DNA from: Triglochin maritima
Lineage: Eukaryota > Streptophyta > Magnoliopsida > Alismatales > Juncaginaceae
Assembly (NCBI GenBank): GCA_963682175.1
Contig: OY821787.1
Span: forward strand, 26,824,501 to 26,888,500
Direction: 5' to 3'
Length of the DNA: 64,000 bases
Shown: positions 22,212 to 34,620 of the stretch, one piece after another
Position numbering within the stretch: position 1 is the stretch's first letter
How the letters are laid out: every line of letters begins with the position of its first letter
Notes under the pieces: model-generated
The model's input: only the letters and a program-made list of their open reading frames with translations
Database searches by the model: none
What the model was told of the DNA's origin: nothing
Made by a program: the position numbers and the translations under genes

Positions 22212-23470
22212 AACACTCTTGAGTCAAGTACTCTTACCCTCATGAGGCTAAGCAAGCACAAGTTCTCGACTCGACCCTAAAATGCTAATAGAGAATGTAA
22301 AGGGGAGGAGACTAGAACGTATAAGTAGGTGAGAAGAAGATGACTCAGAAGAGAAGGGAAACTTAACTCTAAAGATAGAAAAGAGGGTCGGTCAGAGGTT
22401 TCCTAAGAAAGCACGGTTCAAACAATCCTAGACCTAGTGTCGCTTAGATCTAGACGACTCCTAACTGGTTGAGTCGAATTGATTTGCTTGATTCACCTCC
22501 CTCACCAATCAAACCAAGTTGGCCAGTTAGTGTATAGCTAGTGGGGGCGCTTCCGACAGAGTCGGTGCCAATTAGACAACCACGTCGCTTGGAAGACTTT
22601 CGTCGACACAAAAACACTTTCTAGACACCAAATTGAATTCAATTAGCTTCAGGTCATAGCAAGTCAAACCAATCTCCTCCTTAATTGAGTCCGAGTCCTT
22701 AGGGGCCAATGTCTAATTGATTTTAAATTTAGGCTTAGGTGACACTTTAGGATTGTGGTTTGTGGGCCACGGGAGGGTGATGAAATCCCCACCGTATCTT
22801 TTCCTACGGAGTTGCCCTTAAAGTAGTTTAACTTAGATCTAGCAAAGATAGTCACACAATGGTCTTTTTAATGGGGGCAATTGCAAGGTTGTATGCAACT
22901 AAATTATATGCTTAATGCAATCGATAAAAACTGCGATACGTACCTTGCCTCCAGCACTCTTCAACAAAAATAATTTGCAATAATTTAGCAAGAGTAATGC
23001 AAACAAAACATTATATGATGCATGCACTAAGGTCTTTCTAATCTTGCCAATTTTAGGTCAGAGTTGAATTATTGACAATTATGGAATTTTTGCCCTAACA
23101 CGTGCAATTCTAATTAAAGGAAATTTTTTTGAAAATAGAAATTACGAGGAAAAGAGGCAACAAAGGTTACCTATGCAATGCTCAGTCGGGTTCGCCGCCC
23201 GCTCTCGAAATTTCAGTAGCTCTACGCGTCCACCCAGAGATGAGTTGCGTCCCCGAAGAAGTTGAAGCCCAGAAGCTTCAGGTGTGCGGCGGATTCGCCG
23301 CAAATTGCTCAATAGGTGCGGCGATTTCGCCGCTCGTTTAGCTCCAAATGTGCTCGGATTTCGCCGCGCACTCTGTTGTCTCCTGAAACACAAATCCAAA
23401 TACTTAGATCGCGCACAAGATAAACAGAATAAAATCGAAAACACAAAAATAAACAAAATCTGCGTCGCCT
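22212..23470 (-). other. element 2 leader
   Basis: Non-coding leader, colinear with the element 1 leader. It has GCGGCGGATTCGCCGC and GCGGCGATTTCGCCGC palindromes near 23284-23335, just downstream of the primer site in transcript terms. Confidence 0.6.
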
Positions 23471-23487
23471 CCCCGGCAACGGCGCCA
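23471..23487 (-). other. element 2 primer binding site (tRNA-Asp type)
   Basis: The same 17-nt tRNA-Asp complement as in element 1, six bases from the 5' LTR. Confidence 0.85.
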
Positions 23488-23493
23488 AAAACT

Positions 23494-24694
23494 TGATGAG
23501 AATTATATTTATACCGCAAGTGCACGGCGTCTATGAAGACGTGGCAAGTACGGGTCGAACACAAGGAGGGAGAGATTTCGTAGTTGATGTTATTTTCGAT
23601 TAAGAGGAAGAGAGAGAGAAGAAATAAATGGGTTTTGAGATTTTTGGGTTTTAGTTATTTAAAGCAAGAAACAAAAACAATTAAAACTAAAGCAAGAACA
23701 AAGAAGTGAATTCCGTTGGGTGGAGGATTAGATTTAGGTTTAGAGTAGAGAATTACTGAAACTTATTGTAAATCATGTTAGTTATGAAGCATTACAAGAT
23801 AAATGACTTAACATAAACTCAAGTAATCAAAATACACTAATCATGAACTTAAAATAATAACATGCATTCATCATTCTCTAACCCTAATTCCATCACCTCC
23901 ACCCTTTGGAAAGAGTTAGAAACTCATGGAGGGAGGAAGAAGAAGGGGTCCTAGAGGAAGTACAAAAGAAAAACAAGAATTAAAAGACATAATTTTATTA
24001 CTAAAATAAAGACAAATAAAAACAACAACTAAAAACTAGGTCTAAGGCCAAGGACCCCTCCAACATCGTTCTCGGGGCTATTTATAGTTGTTACAAGAGA
24101 CCTAAGTATAGAATTGGAGAGTACACGTGTCCAGACATGACTGGACAAAATTGGAGCACACGGATCGCCAAGGGGGCGGCGTTTCCGCCGCACAAGGCAT
24201 GTAATATGCGGCGATTTCGCCGCATAATCTTCTCTGATTTGGTCCAGATTTTGGTTGAATGTTTATGGTATGATTTGATCCTCCTTTACGCGTCTGGATT
24301 GATTCTTTCCATTGTCTTGAGCTCCGGATTAATTCCTTCCATTGTTGGAGATTTATATTTGATTTTTCTTTTAACTTTCTCCACACAATAACTTGGTCCT
24401 TTTACTTTGCAATCAGGTCCTTGGCATTTTGCAATTAAGCCCTTGACCTTTTTTGTAATTAGCTCCTTGAATGTTTTTATGCTTGGATGCATTTCAATTT
24501 GGAACCCGATAAACTTGAACTCGGTCTTTATGATAGAAATGAATCTTTTGCACGCGTTTATGCTCGGAATGTGGGTAATTTGCATTCGGGTCCCTGTATT
24601 CTGTAAATACGACTAAACACATACCTTAGTAGCATTTATTGATATAAAAGTAATCTAAATGAAAGACATATGATGCAATGTATGCAATGCATCA
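23494..24694 (-). repeat. element 2, 5' LTR
   Basis: 1,201 bp with a TATAAATA box at 24079-24086 (minus strand). It is followed on the right by the CTCGC target copy and the resumed CACTA leader. Confidence 0.95.
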
Positions 24695-24835
24695 CTCGCT
24701 GCGGTGCCGGAGACGGTGCGGATCGGTCAGAGGATGGGCGCGGAGGAGAGTTCGGTCGCGGGACGGCTAGGGTTTGGGTGGGTTTCAACTGAAATGAATG
24801 AAAGAAAGCGCGTCTGTCCGATTTCTTTAAGACCT

Positions 24836-25146
24836 ATATACGTCGGATGTTCCATAACACCGACGTCTATACCTCGACGTCTATATGGTTGGAGTATAGA
24901 CGTCGGCCTTACATTACGTCCGATGTCTATAGGCCGACGTCTATACCCTATAGACGTCGGACACACAAGGTACTAAAACACCGACGTCTAAAGGTCGACG
25001 TCTATACACTATAGACGTCGGTTAAATGTGTTATTCCCACACCCGACGTTTATAGTGTCGCATAGACGTCAGTTTCTATTCCAGCCGACGTCTATTCTGT
25101 CCTCTCCACACAAGACGTCGGTTGTTGTAACGGCCGACGTCTATTT
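24836..25146. repeat. CACTA right subterminal repeats
   Basis: About a dozen TATAGACGTCGG-like words in both orientations, matching the left-end array. They start immediately after the 140-bp leader piece at 24695-24835. Confidence 0.85.
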
Positions 25147-25177
25147 GGCGACGAGTAAAACCAATTCTGCACTAGTG

Positions 25178-26190
25178 GTCGTGCGACCGGTGATGTACCT
25201 GCAATTTAGGAGTCTCAAACTAGAAACCTTACTAGAAGGCCAGAATGACAACATCCTCAAAACCAATAAATAAGCAGTCAAAAAATGCACATCACATTTC
25301 CCCAGGTTTACTCAGAAACTCACTTGACATGAACGGTATCTCGATCCCTCGGAGAGAATACATTCTTGTCCTCAAGGTACTTGCTACTGTATCCAATACA
25401 GTTGGGCCCAGCAAATACTTTTAGTGCAGTCGAGTCAAACCTTTCCCTTCACCCAGACCACCATTACACTCAGAGTTGACTCCTTTCCCGAAGATGCATC
25501 TTTAGACCGAATCTCTCATGGTCATAGATAACATCCCAAAGTAGCCACATCAACTCTTTGCTTCATGGTGTCGTCGAAGGTCACTGAGGGTAACTAATGA
25601 CAATCAAGTCTTGGACTCACACAGTGAAGGAGCAGGGATCCATCCTTTCACTTCCCAATGGTCGCTCAACACATGTTGTATGACAAACATGTTATGGTGG
25701 ATCATACTGTACACAACAGTACGTCTGTCTCTCAACACCATACAAGTCTTGGTCCAGTCGCACCCCCTCTGCGCCTGACCAGAGCTTCATCATTGTCGCC
25801 TTAACACCATACAGGTGTCACCTGGCGCCACATGTGATGCTCGCACTTGGCTTCTATAGGTCACATGAATCGTGGGAACATTCATGTCAATCCTCACCAA
25901 CATAGAGGATCTCATCTTGATTCCTAATCAAGGCCACTGTCCTATCATGAACTACTGTGGATCTATCATACAAGATCTCCTCATGATCAGTCTCATCTCT
26001 GCTCGCTACCAAAAGCACCAGAGGCGAATGCTCGTGTGAGTAAGTATTCTTCAACCTATTGACAGAATAATATTTTATGCTAGAACAACTACATCAACCA
26101 AACAGATATAGTCGAAACGAAAAAACACAATCACTCATAAAAGGAAGTCAGATATGCCAATACATCAAAGTCTGCGTAAGCCTAAGGACT
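25178..26190 (-). mobile_element. copia 3' LTR, distal part, and 3' non-coding region
   Basis: After the CACTA right end and the GTC duplication the interrupted copia LTR resumes. It runs toward the end of the pol frame at 26191. No coding sequence is seen. I could not fix the inner LTR border or polypurine tract because the matching part of the other LTR is deleted. Confidence 0.55.
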
Positions 26191-29100
26191 TCACATGAGA
26201 TACAAACGAGTCATTGCTATAGCCTTGGTAAGAGGGTCAGCAACCATAAGACTAGTAGACACATGTCTTAACACAACTTCCTTTCTCGCTATGATGTCCT
26301 TCACAAAATGATACCTAACCTGTATATGTTTGGTCTTTCCATGATACTTGGGGTCTTTCACATAACAAAGGGCAGTCATGCTGTCACAATAGACAACAAC
26401 AGGCTCATCAGATGTCTCCACTAGCCCAGTATGTTGTAAGAACCTCCTCAACCAAACTGTCTCCTGTACTGCTGCAGAGCATGCAACATACTCTGCTTCC
26501 ATAGTCGACAGGGCTATACAAGTTTGCTTCTTGCTGGACCATGAGATGACCCCATTAGCCAGCAAGAAAGCATAACCAGAGGTAGACTTCCTTTCATCAA
26601 TGTCTCCAGCCCAATCGGCATCACTATAGCCAATCAAGCGGAGATCTGATGCTTGGTAACACAACATGTAGTTACTCGTTCCTCTGAGGTATCTCATGAT
26701 TCTCTTGACCGCCTTCCATTGCTCCATGCTTGGGCTGGACTGGTAGCGACTCACCATGCCCACAGCATAACAAATGTCTGGCCTAGTACACATCATAACG
26801 TACATAAGGCTTCCCACAACATTGGAGTATGGAACCTTGCTCATTTTTTCCTTCTCTTCAGGAGTCTCAGGATGTTTATCAAGGCTTAAGTGTAAACCCT
26901 TCTCAACAGGAGTGTCGATTGGTTTGCATTTGTCCATGTGGTATTTCTTCAAGACGTTGTTAATGTAAGTCTCTTGAGACAATCCCAGAAGACTCTTGGA
27001 CATATCTCTAACTATCTTGACACCAAGGACGTAGCTAGCTTCACCCATGTCCTTCATATCAAATGTGGAGGACAACCACTTTTTAGTGTATTTCAGCAAC
27101 TCTTTGTTATTGCCAGCCATGAGTATGTCATCAACATACAAGGTCAGAATGACAAATTTACCATTGGATATCTTAACGTACACACAGTGATCTTCCTCAA
27201 ATATAGTGAACACATTCTCTGATATAGCTTGATGGAAGCGAATGTTCCACTGTCTAGACGCCTGTTTTAAGCTATACGAGGACTTGTTGAGCTTGCACAC
27301 TTTGCGCTCTTGTCCTTTGACTTCAAAACCTTGAGGTTGATCCATATAGATCTCCTCCTCAAGTTCTCCATTGAGAAAAGCTGTCTTTACATCCATTTGG
27401 TAAAGCTCTAAGTCCATCTGAGCTACAATAGCTAGTAGAAGGCGGATGGAGGCAAACCTAACCACGGGTGAAAATGTTTCCTCAAACTCCACGCCTTCTC
27501 TTTGGGTGTAGCCTTTAGCTACCAGTCTAGCCTTGAATCTATCAATAGATCCATCCGCCTTCCTCTTAATTTTGAGGATCCACTTGGCCCCAATGGCCTT
27601 TCGGTTCTGCGGTAAGTCAACAAAGTCTCAGACTCGATTAACTTTCATTGACTCCAACTCTTCCTTTATAGCTTCTAACCACTCTTTAGCATTTGGACCT
27701 TCCAAAGCCTCTTTCAAGGTCTCCGGTTCTTGCTCATCGATTATTGTCATCCCGGATGATTCATAATCAATTTCTTCTTGAGCTATCATGAGGGCCTCTT
27801 CCTCTAAGCGAAATCGCCTACGAGGAATGAGCCCGCGTTTACTTCGACGCAGATGGGTATCTGATGGCTCATCCTCCGTGAGAGCTATCGGATCCTCAGC
27901 ATTGCTGCTCCCACTAGGATCGACTGGTGGAACCTCATGTTCAACTTCCAGATCTTGATCCCGTGGAGTGGCAATGTCCTCATCTTGTTGTTCAAAGAAG
28001 TCCACTGACTCTTTGATAGCTCCAGCAAGGGTTGGAAAATCATTTTCCAAGAATGTGGCATCCCTAGACTCCAGTTCCGTCCTTCTTTCATTCTCGTCTA
28101 ACCCGATAAAAACATAACCTTTGGAGAGATCATTGTATTTTACAAAGATACACTTTTTCCCTCTATGTCCTAGTTTTCCATATCGGTGACTAGTAGAATG
28201 AATGTATGCCGCGCATCCCCAAGGACGCAGCAGACTAAAATCAGGCTTCCGTCCTGTCCATAACTCATATGGAGTTGACAGAACCGATTTTGTTGGAACT
28301 CTATTGAGGATGTAGGCAGCAGTCATTAGAGCATCTCCCCAAAACGAAATTGGTAATCTCGCATGCGCCATCATGGATCTAACCATGTCTAGCAACGTTC
28401 TATTCCTTCTCTCGGCAACACCATTTTGTTGAGGAGTATAAGGCATAGTGAGTTGTCTAGATATCCCCTTTTCATCACACAACTCCTTGAACATTATGGA
28501 GAGATATTCCCCACCTTTATCTGTTCTAAGAGTTTTTATCTTATTATCCAACTGATTCTCAACTAAGCTCATGAATTTCTTAAAACATTCTAGAGCTTCT
28601 GACTTGTGAGAAATAAGATAAATATGACCATATCTAGTGAAGTCATCAATGAATGTGATGAAGTAACTCTGTCCATGTCTAGTACGCACATTCAAAGGTC
28701 CACAAATATCTGAGTGAATTAGTTCTAAAGGAGAAGTAGCCCTAATGGCTTTTCCGAACGATTTTCTAGTTGCCTTTCCAGCTAGACAAGATTCACAGGT
28801 CGGCAATTCAAACTTGGAGCATTCTCCTAATACCCCCTCCTTTGCCAACCTGTTCATCCGGTCAACACCAATGAGACCTAGTCTAGCATGCCACATAACT
28901 GAATCATTATTGATGGAACTTTGGCTCATAAAGGCACTAGTATTACGATTGAAATCATAAATTGCGTCCAACACAATAAAACTGTCTGAAAGAAAAGCAC
29001 GTCCATAATAAATGTTAGAAAGGTATAAACCCATATCATTATTCTCAAAAACAACTTTAAAACCATGTCTCATCAAAACAACAACAGAAATAATATTTCG

Positions 29101-29595
29101 CCGTATAGCTGGTGCATACAACACGTCGTGAAGTAATAGGATTCGGCCACTTCGCAAAGCCACTTTGCATGTGCCAACTCCAAGAACTTCAATGCTAGTG
29201 TTGTTTGCCATGTTTATTCGCCTCCCACTTGGAACACGACGATATTCCACGAAGGCAGAACGATCCTTTGTTACGTGGTCCGTGGCACCTGAATCCACAA
29301 TCAACACAGGAGATTGATCAGTGAGCATCACCGAACTAGTCACGTTACAATTCGAGGGATTACACACAGTAATTACCTTTTGCTCAGTGCACTCACGAGC
29401 AAAAAGTCCAGTCTTTCGGCAGTTAAAATAAGTCACATTAGACGTATCTTTCCCACCTCTGGATCCTTGAGGTCGTTTCTTTCCAGCTTTGTTTTCTGTT
29501 TTGTTTGCATTTGCACCCTTATTGCCTTTAAAACCCCGAGCTCTATCTCTTTTGCGCTTAAAACCTGCACTCCTTTGAGGAGCGCCTGAAGGGAA
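26191..29595 (-). pseudogene. Ty1/copia pol: zinc knuckle, protease, integrase, reverse transcriptase, RNase H
   Basis: One minus-strand reading frame with a single TGA at 27628-27630 (probably TGG-to-TGA). In order: a remnant CCHC knuckle near 29400-29436 in which the first Cys is Tyr and the His is Leu; an aspartic protease ([10 protein letters not shown]); integrase with a zinc-binding region (one His replaced, HARLGLIG) and catalytic D, D, E in [15 protein letters not shown] and GVAERRNR; reverse transcriptase with FLNGELEEEIYMDQPQGF and the active site YVDDILMAGN; and RNase H with DADWAGD near 26600. The order integrase before reverse transcriptase is diagnostic of Ty1/copia. The upstream gag part is separated by the insertion at 29596-31609. 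Dead, but moderately young. Confidence 0.92.
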
Positions 29596-31609
29596 TGTGT
29601 TCTAAAAGTTTTACTTTTAAATGTCAATTATTATGAACTGAATGAGAAATCATTTTGTTCCTTGTTTATGTTATTCGACTTTTAGAAGTGTTAAGGAAGA
29701 GGCTCTTGGTCCTTAACCGTAGAGCTCGAAAAGATATTGGTTTACATAAAACAATAGATATTCGCAATCATGGTAATTAACATGGGACATTAATTACCGA
29801 GTTAAGATTGTCGTGTTGGTCATAGATCATTGTAGCTCTACAAGTGAGTGACGACACGGGTATGCAAAAGAGGAAAATATTACTTTTGTATACTGAATAG
29901 ACCTAATAAGTAAAATATTATAGAAATGTGTTTCTGTGTCATTAATGTTTTACTGTGTCTTTGGTCCTTTGATATGAGACTTATATCTGATCACTTAAGA
30001 ATTGCTTAATTAGACTAGTGTCTTAAGCTATCGATTAGTGTAGTGTAAAGGCATTAGTTGGTTAAGTATGACTTTCGTTGGAGAAGATAGTTAGTCAAAA
30101 GACTATCATTGCCCCTCTTAATTGAGTGATGATATTAGTGGGCCCCTTGATAAAGCAAAGTTATAATGTGCACAATGCGATTTGAGTTAAGTCACATATT
30201 TATATCTAGCTTAAAGAGATCAAGAAATGGATACTAATACAAAGATGACACAATACTACTTTGTGTGTATTCTTAATATCATGAGGCAAGGGACGGACAC
30301 AAGTGGTGCACTCCATCACTAAATGGATCGGGTTTTGGTTCAAGTGGAATTAAGACATCTAACTAATTGGGAGCTATAATGTGTAGCTAGATACCGCTTA
30401 TAGTTTGTGATATTAAGCTCTTAATATCACTGCCAACTTAGTTTAGATCCTCCCATAGGTCACACCACAAAACTGGGAAACAAGAAATGGGGATTTTGAG
30501 TTCATAAGATGTGTCAGGTTTCATGAAGAAAATATGACACATAGGGTGAACAAGCAAAGTCAAAATTATGTTGTGATTAATAACATAATTAGAATCTAAA
30601 TTAAATTCATATGTGATGTAAATATTATGGGGTGTAATGATTGATCATGGCATAGGATGATATGTTGCATAAGTTGTGAATTTACTACTAATCCCGAAAT
30701 GTCAAATTTTGTAGGGGTTAAACCGAAATTTGACAAGTCTGCAGAATAGTGCTCAAACGGTCGACCGGTTAGCAGTAAACGGTCGACCGATCGGGCACGG
30801 TCGACCGGATATGTCTCGACTGATAACAGGGAATTTTCATCTATTCGAACGGTCGACCGAATGTAATCGGTCGGTCGACCGAACATTGCGATGGAATAGT
30901 TCCTGTTACGAACGGTCGACCGAGTTATTGAACGGTCGACTGAACCTCGAAACGGTCGACCGGTCCAGACAGTTAATGCAGAATTAATTTAAGAATTAAT
31001 TAGATCATGCATGGAATTGGTCCATAATGGATTTAATTCGTGGCTAAGATTATTTATTATTAAATAATGGATGGTTAGATGGAAGTTTGCATGAAATCAT
31101 GGGCAAGAGGTTGCACATGAATCAGTAATTTTGAGAGAACTTATAAATACAAATTATCTCATTACCTCATTAATTAATTCATTATTTTTCTCATGTAAAA
31201 TCTCTCTCCATAATCCTCCACGAAATTCTCTTAATTCTTAAGATTAGTTTTAGTTTTCAGAGAGCTTCTTCTCAAGGGAACTAAAGAGGGGTTAGTAATT
31301 AGATTCTAAACCCTATTGGAGATTGAGAGGCTAGCTCTTCTCTCTCCAATCTTGTTTAGAGTTTGGTGAAATCTCGGAGGCATCCGGCGCAGCAACAAGC
31401 ATCCTCAACGTCTCCGAATCTTCAAGAAGTTTTAGAGAACTTCTAGGTATGAATTTCGGAGTCCCATGTTTGTTTTAATAAAAGTTTTAAAACTAGGTAT
31501 TGAAACAAACCAATGCATGCATGAAATAAATCATAGAAAATTGCTATAGATCCTTATTACGCATAAAATTCCGAAAATATATATGTGTAATTAAACTTGA
31601 AATCCTACA
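29596..31609 (+). mobile_element. solo-LTR-like insertion splitting copia gag-pol
   Basis: About 2 kb of non-coding DNA with TG...CA ends lies exactly between the C-terminal gag codons and the knuckle region. A plus-strand TATAAATA-type box (about 31141-31149) followed by a CT-rich leader-like tract fits an LTR with a long U3. No internal genes and no second LTR are present. Expected 5-bp target copies are not visible (GGGAA on the left, GTGCC on the right), so it may be a recombined solo LTR or have eroded borders. It contains the GGTCGACC cluster at 30757-30962. Confidence 0.55.
30757..30962. repeat. cluster of GGTCGACCG palindromes
   Basis: Eight copies in about 205 bp: seven GGTCGACCG and one GGTCGACTG. 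The core GGTCGACC is a perfect palindrome. It lies 180-390 bp upstream of the presumed LTR TATA box. A second cluster is at 36189-36425. Confidence 0.85.
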
Positions 31610-32262
31610 GTGCCAGCCTCAGCAGCAAATACTTCAGTTAGAGGGGCTTCCGCAAGCATGCAGTCCTCCTCCAGCTCTAGGTGTTTTGCGGCCTGGTCAA
31701 ATGTCCTGATGTCATCAGCATGAGTCAGATGGACCTTCATATGCTTCCAATTCTTTGAAGGCAACGATCTGATGAGAGCAGACACTTGCTCCTCATCGGT
31801 CTTAGCACGACCGACAGCGCTCAACTCTCTTATCATGTTTGACATTGCGGTAATATGCTGCCTCATCGTGTGAGCTTGGCGCATTTTATACCCATCAAAC
31901 ATGAGCCCAAGTTGGCGGGCCCTTGTGACGGAGGTCACTCCGTACTGAAACTTCACAACTTCCCACAAGGCCTTTGCAGTTCGAAACTTTTCGAACCGCA
32001 GTAACAGATCGTCCCTCATTGAACTTAGAATTGTGATTCGAGCAATTCAGTCTTTCTTTTTCCATGCATTATAAACATCCAAGTTTCTGCGATGTTGCGC
32101 AGTATTCCCCTCCTCGGGGGGAGACATAGATTGGTTTATGTTTTCTAACATGTCCTGGTCCTCTAAGAGATACTCAATTTTACGATGCCACAGATCGTAA
32201 TTTCTTTCATTGAGTTTATCTCCTCGAGTCAGATCAGCGACAATGCTTTTGGAAGCAGCCAT
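31610..32262 (-). pseudogene. Ty1/copia gag (UBN2 type), broken
   Basis: The frame starts at an ATG whose last base is at 32260 (MAASKSIVADL) and runs with one in-frame TGA at 32047-32049. Before the stop: LNERNYDLWHRKIEYLL, the standard start of copia gag. After it: RFEKFRTAKALWEVVKFQYG and LIRSLPSKNWKHMKVHLTHA, typical of the UBN2 capsid domain. The frame ends in the 29596-31609 insertion. The stop is consistent with CGA-to-TGA. It continues into the pol frame on the other side of the insertion. Confidence 0.85.
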
Positions 32263-34224
32263 AAAGAATCTAGGACAATCAAAATACATAGCGATACATG
32301 AGTTCTAGCATAAAATATAACGAGCTACAATAATCATAAAGAATAAACTGACTTAATAGCTATAGCATTCAGACCAAAAGAAAACATAAAGCATTCGATA
32401 AATCCTCATGCAATAGTTAATAAAGCCATTTTACTAATCTAGATATTGAGCTCCATCATGATTTAATGACCCAAAAAAAAGTTTTAAATCATGGTAAATC
32501 AGCAAATAAAAAAAAATTTGCCGCCGGTTGCAAGGTGGTTTACACAAAACACTTCAACCTTGCAACTCCCACTAGGCATGCGAGTTCCCAAAAATGGTTT
32601 TCAAAAAAAATAATCCAATCAACATCACACAGATATGATTACTACATTACTTCCATATCGAGTTAATGATCCCCATTAGGGATTTAGCCTCGTCGACGGG
32701 AACCTGCATGAGTCTTATAGCAATAATATCGCAATAATAAAAATAAATGAGCCCCTCGTCTCCTTACGGCAATAAAGAGTCCACAGTCCATAATTATTAC
32801 AGTCCATAAATATTACAGTCCATAAATATTACAGCCCATTGCGATAACTATTGCAAATGGAAATAAATGAATGAAATTACGCTCATCTCTCAATAAGGCA
32901 GTAAATAAAATCAGCAATCATTCATTCCACGTAGGCACAATCTTTCCATACGTTAGCACAATCCGACGTATGAAAAAAATTACCATAAAGTGTGTACCTC
33001 ATTCAAACAATAAGGAAGTAATGCATAAGGAAACAATGCATGAATGGGGCACGAAAATAGGCAAAAAAACGTGTTAGGTAAGGACAACCAATCTCCACAA
33101 TAATCATTCTCAAAACAGAATTTTTTTTTTCTTTCCCTAATCAATATAATCATGATAGCACAAAAATTATCCTACTTTGATTAGGAAAGAAAATCCGAAA
33201 TTATATGGTGGAGAGCAACACATATTTTTGCATCAAAGGAAAGCATCCAAATATATTTTTAAGGCAATAAAATTCCAGCCCATAATATCTTCCAAAAATT
33301 TCAGAATTAGCCAATCTTTCCATAATTAATATAAGCATGCAATCAACAATAATTATGCTACTTGTAATGGAAAGAAAAATTCGAAATTCTTTGGTGGATG
33401 GCATCACATATATGCACATTTGATGAAAAGGAAATATTTCAAATGAAATGCATACAATCATTCCAAAAGAAATCCATAGCCGAATGTTAGCAACAAACAT
33501 GTACATAATTCGGCAATTATCATCTAATTCGGAAATCATCTAGATGCATGCATATATGATCAAAAATTGCACACACATGAATAAGGCAACAACCTTCTAT
33601 CCTTAGATGCATAAACAAGAGTTTTGAAAGACAAATATGATACATAATCCGAAATATATGATCACATGAGATATATGCAATATCCAACTCTTGTAACAAA
33701 AATCTTCATCCTTCTCTTTAACACACATGCGCATAAAATCAGAGAAAAAATAAAAACTTGACACATGCTTGAATGATGGAATACACATTATGCGCAATAA
33801 TCATAAATGAACATGTAACCCTAGGCACATGCATATTAAGAAAGCTACATTATGCGCAAGAATGAAGCATCCATATTCAACTCTAGATGCATGCTTAAAG
33901 ATGAAACAAATATTATGCGCAAAAGGATGATGAATCATGTAATACTAATTACATGTATAAGATGAATAAAAAAAACCATGCGCTAGGGTGAGAAAAAAAG
34001 CCATCAAACACTTGGCTGCATAGTCAAGTAATCCAAAAAAAATGTACTCGGGTGAGGAGCAGAAAACCGACCACCAAACCCTAGGTGCATCAATGGAGAA
34101 AAAGAAAAAAAAACAACAACATATGTTTCCAATTTTTCTTTCTAAGGATCACCAAAATTATCTCAACTCAAATGAAATAAAGAAAGGTGCTCAAAAAACC
34201 AAAAACTCGGAGGTGACCAGGATG
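32263..34224 (-). other. copia 5' leader
   Basis: About 1.96 kb of AT-rich non-coding DNA between the primer site and gag. Short words such as ATTATGCGCA and AATATTACAGTCCATAA recur (for example 32790-32835). I see no coding sequence. Confidence 0.5.
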
Positions 34225-34236
34225 GCTCTGGTACCA
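34225..34236 (-). other. copia primer binding site (tRNA-Met type)
   Basis: The minus strand reads TGGTACCAGAGC, one base from the standard plant copia primer site complementary to initiator tRNA-Met. It adjoins the LTR, which begins TGTTAGC at 34238 on the plus strand. Confidence 0.75.
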
Positions 34237-34237
34237 A

Positions 34238-34620
34238 TGTTAGCAAACTACGATCTAGTCTATAGGTTCAGAGTTACCTTGGTGGAGAGAACCTGTGGCA
34301 GCGGAAGAAGAATCGACGATCACCTCACGGAGTCTTCTTGAGCACCGGCCGATCTTCTACTCTCTAGAAGAAGAAGAACAAATCCACAACCCAAGAGTCC
34401 TACTTGGAAGGGACGGATTTGAGGGAGAGGGAGGTGGCGGCTAGGGTTAGGGTGGAGGCTAGGGTTTGCACACAAAAAAAAATTATCCATCCAATGGGAG
34501 GCTCCCCTCCTTATATAGATGGCCCCACCCTAAATCCTAATGCGCAACCAATGAGAGTGCGCCACGTGTCAGTGCTTTGGGCAAACATCATCTTAATCCT
34601 TAGATTAATCCAATACCTAC
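34238..34620 (-). repeat. copia 5' LTR, truncated
   Basis: Matches the left LTR (2250-2598) with few differences plus a 19-bp insertion, then diverges abruptly at about 34618. It keeps the TATA box (34511-34517) and the R-U5 side but lacks most of U3. Confidence 0.75.

Larger units (their letters stand above)
18224..24694 (-). mobile_element. gag-only LTR retrotransposon, element 2
   Basis: LTRs of 1,201 bp at 18224-19424 and 23494-24694, starting TGATGAG and ending CATCA, with an exact 5-bp target duplication CTCGC (18219-18223 and 24695-24699). By eye the LTRs differ at only three positions, making this the youngest of the three family members here. It is organised like element 1 with one gag-like frame and no polymerase. 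It is inserted in the leader of the CACTA transposase gene. Confidence 0.95.
2865..25177 (-). mobile_element. CACTA (En/Spm) DNA transposon, 22.3 kb with nested insertions
   Basis: The left end reads CACTACTACAGAA and the right end, reverse-complemented, reads CACTAGTGCAGAA. Both are flanked by the 3-bp target duplication GTC (2862-2864 and 25178-25180), as expected for CACTA elements. Each end has a dense array of TATAGACGTCGG-like subterminal repeats in both orientations. Inside, on the minus strand, are a TNP2-type transposase (13101-16331) and a second gene with a C48 protease domain (3619-13030). Two LTR retrotransposons add about 13 kb, so the original element was near 9.3 kb. The ends look competent, but both genes are broken, so it is probably not autonomous. 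Confidence 0.93.
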
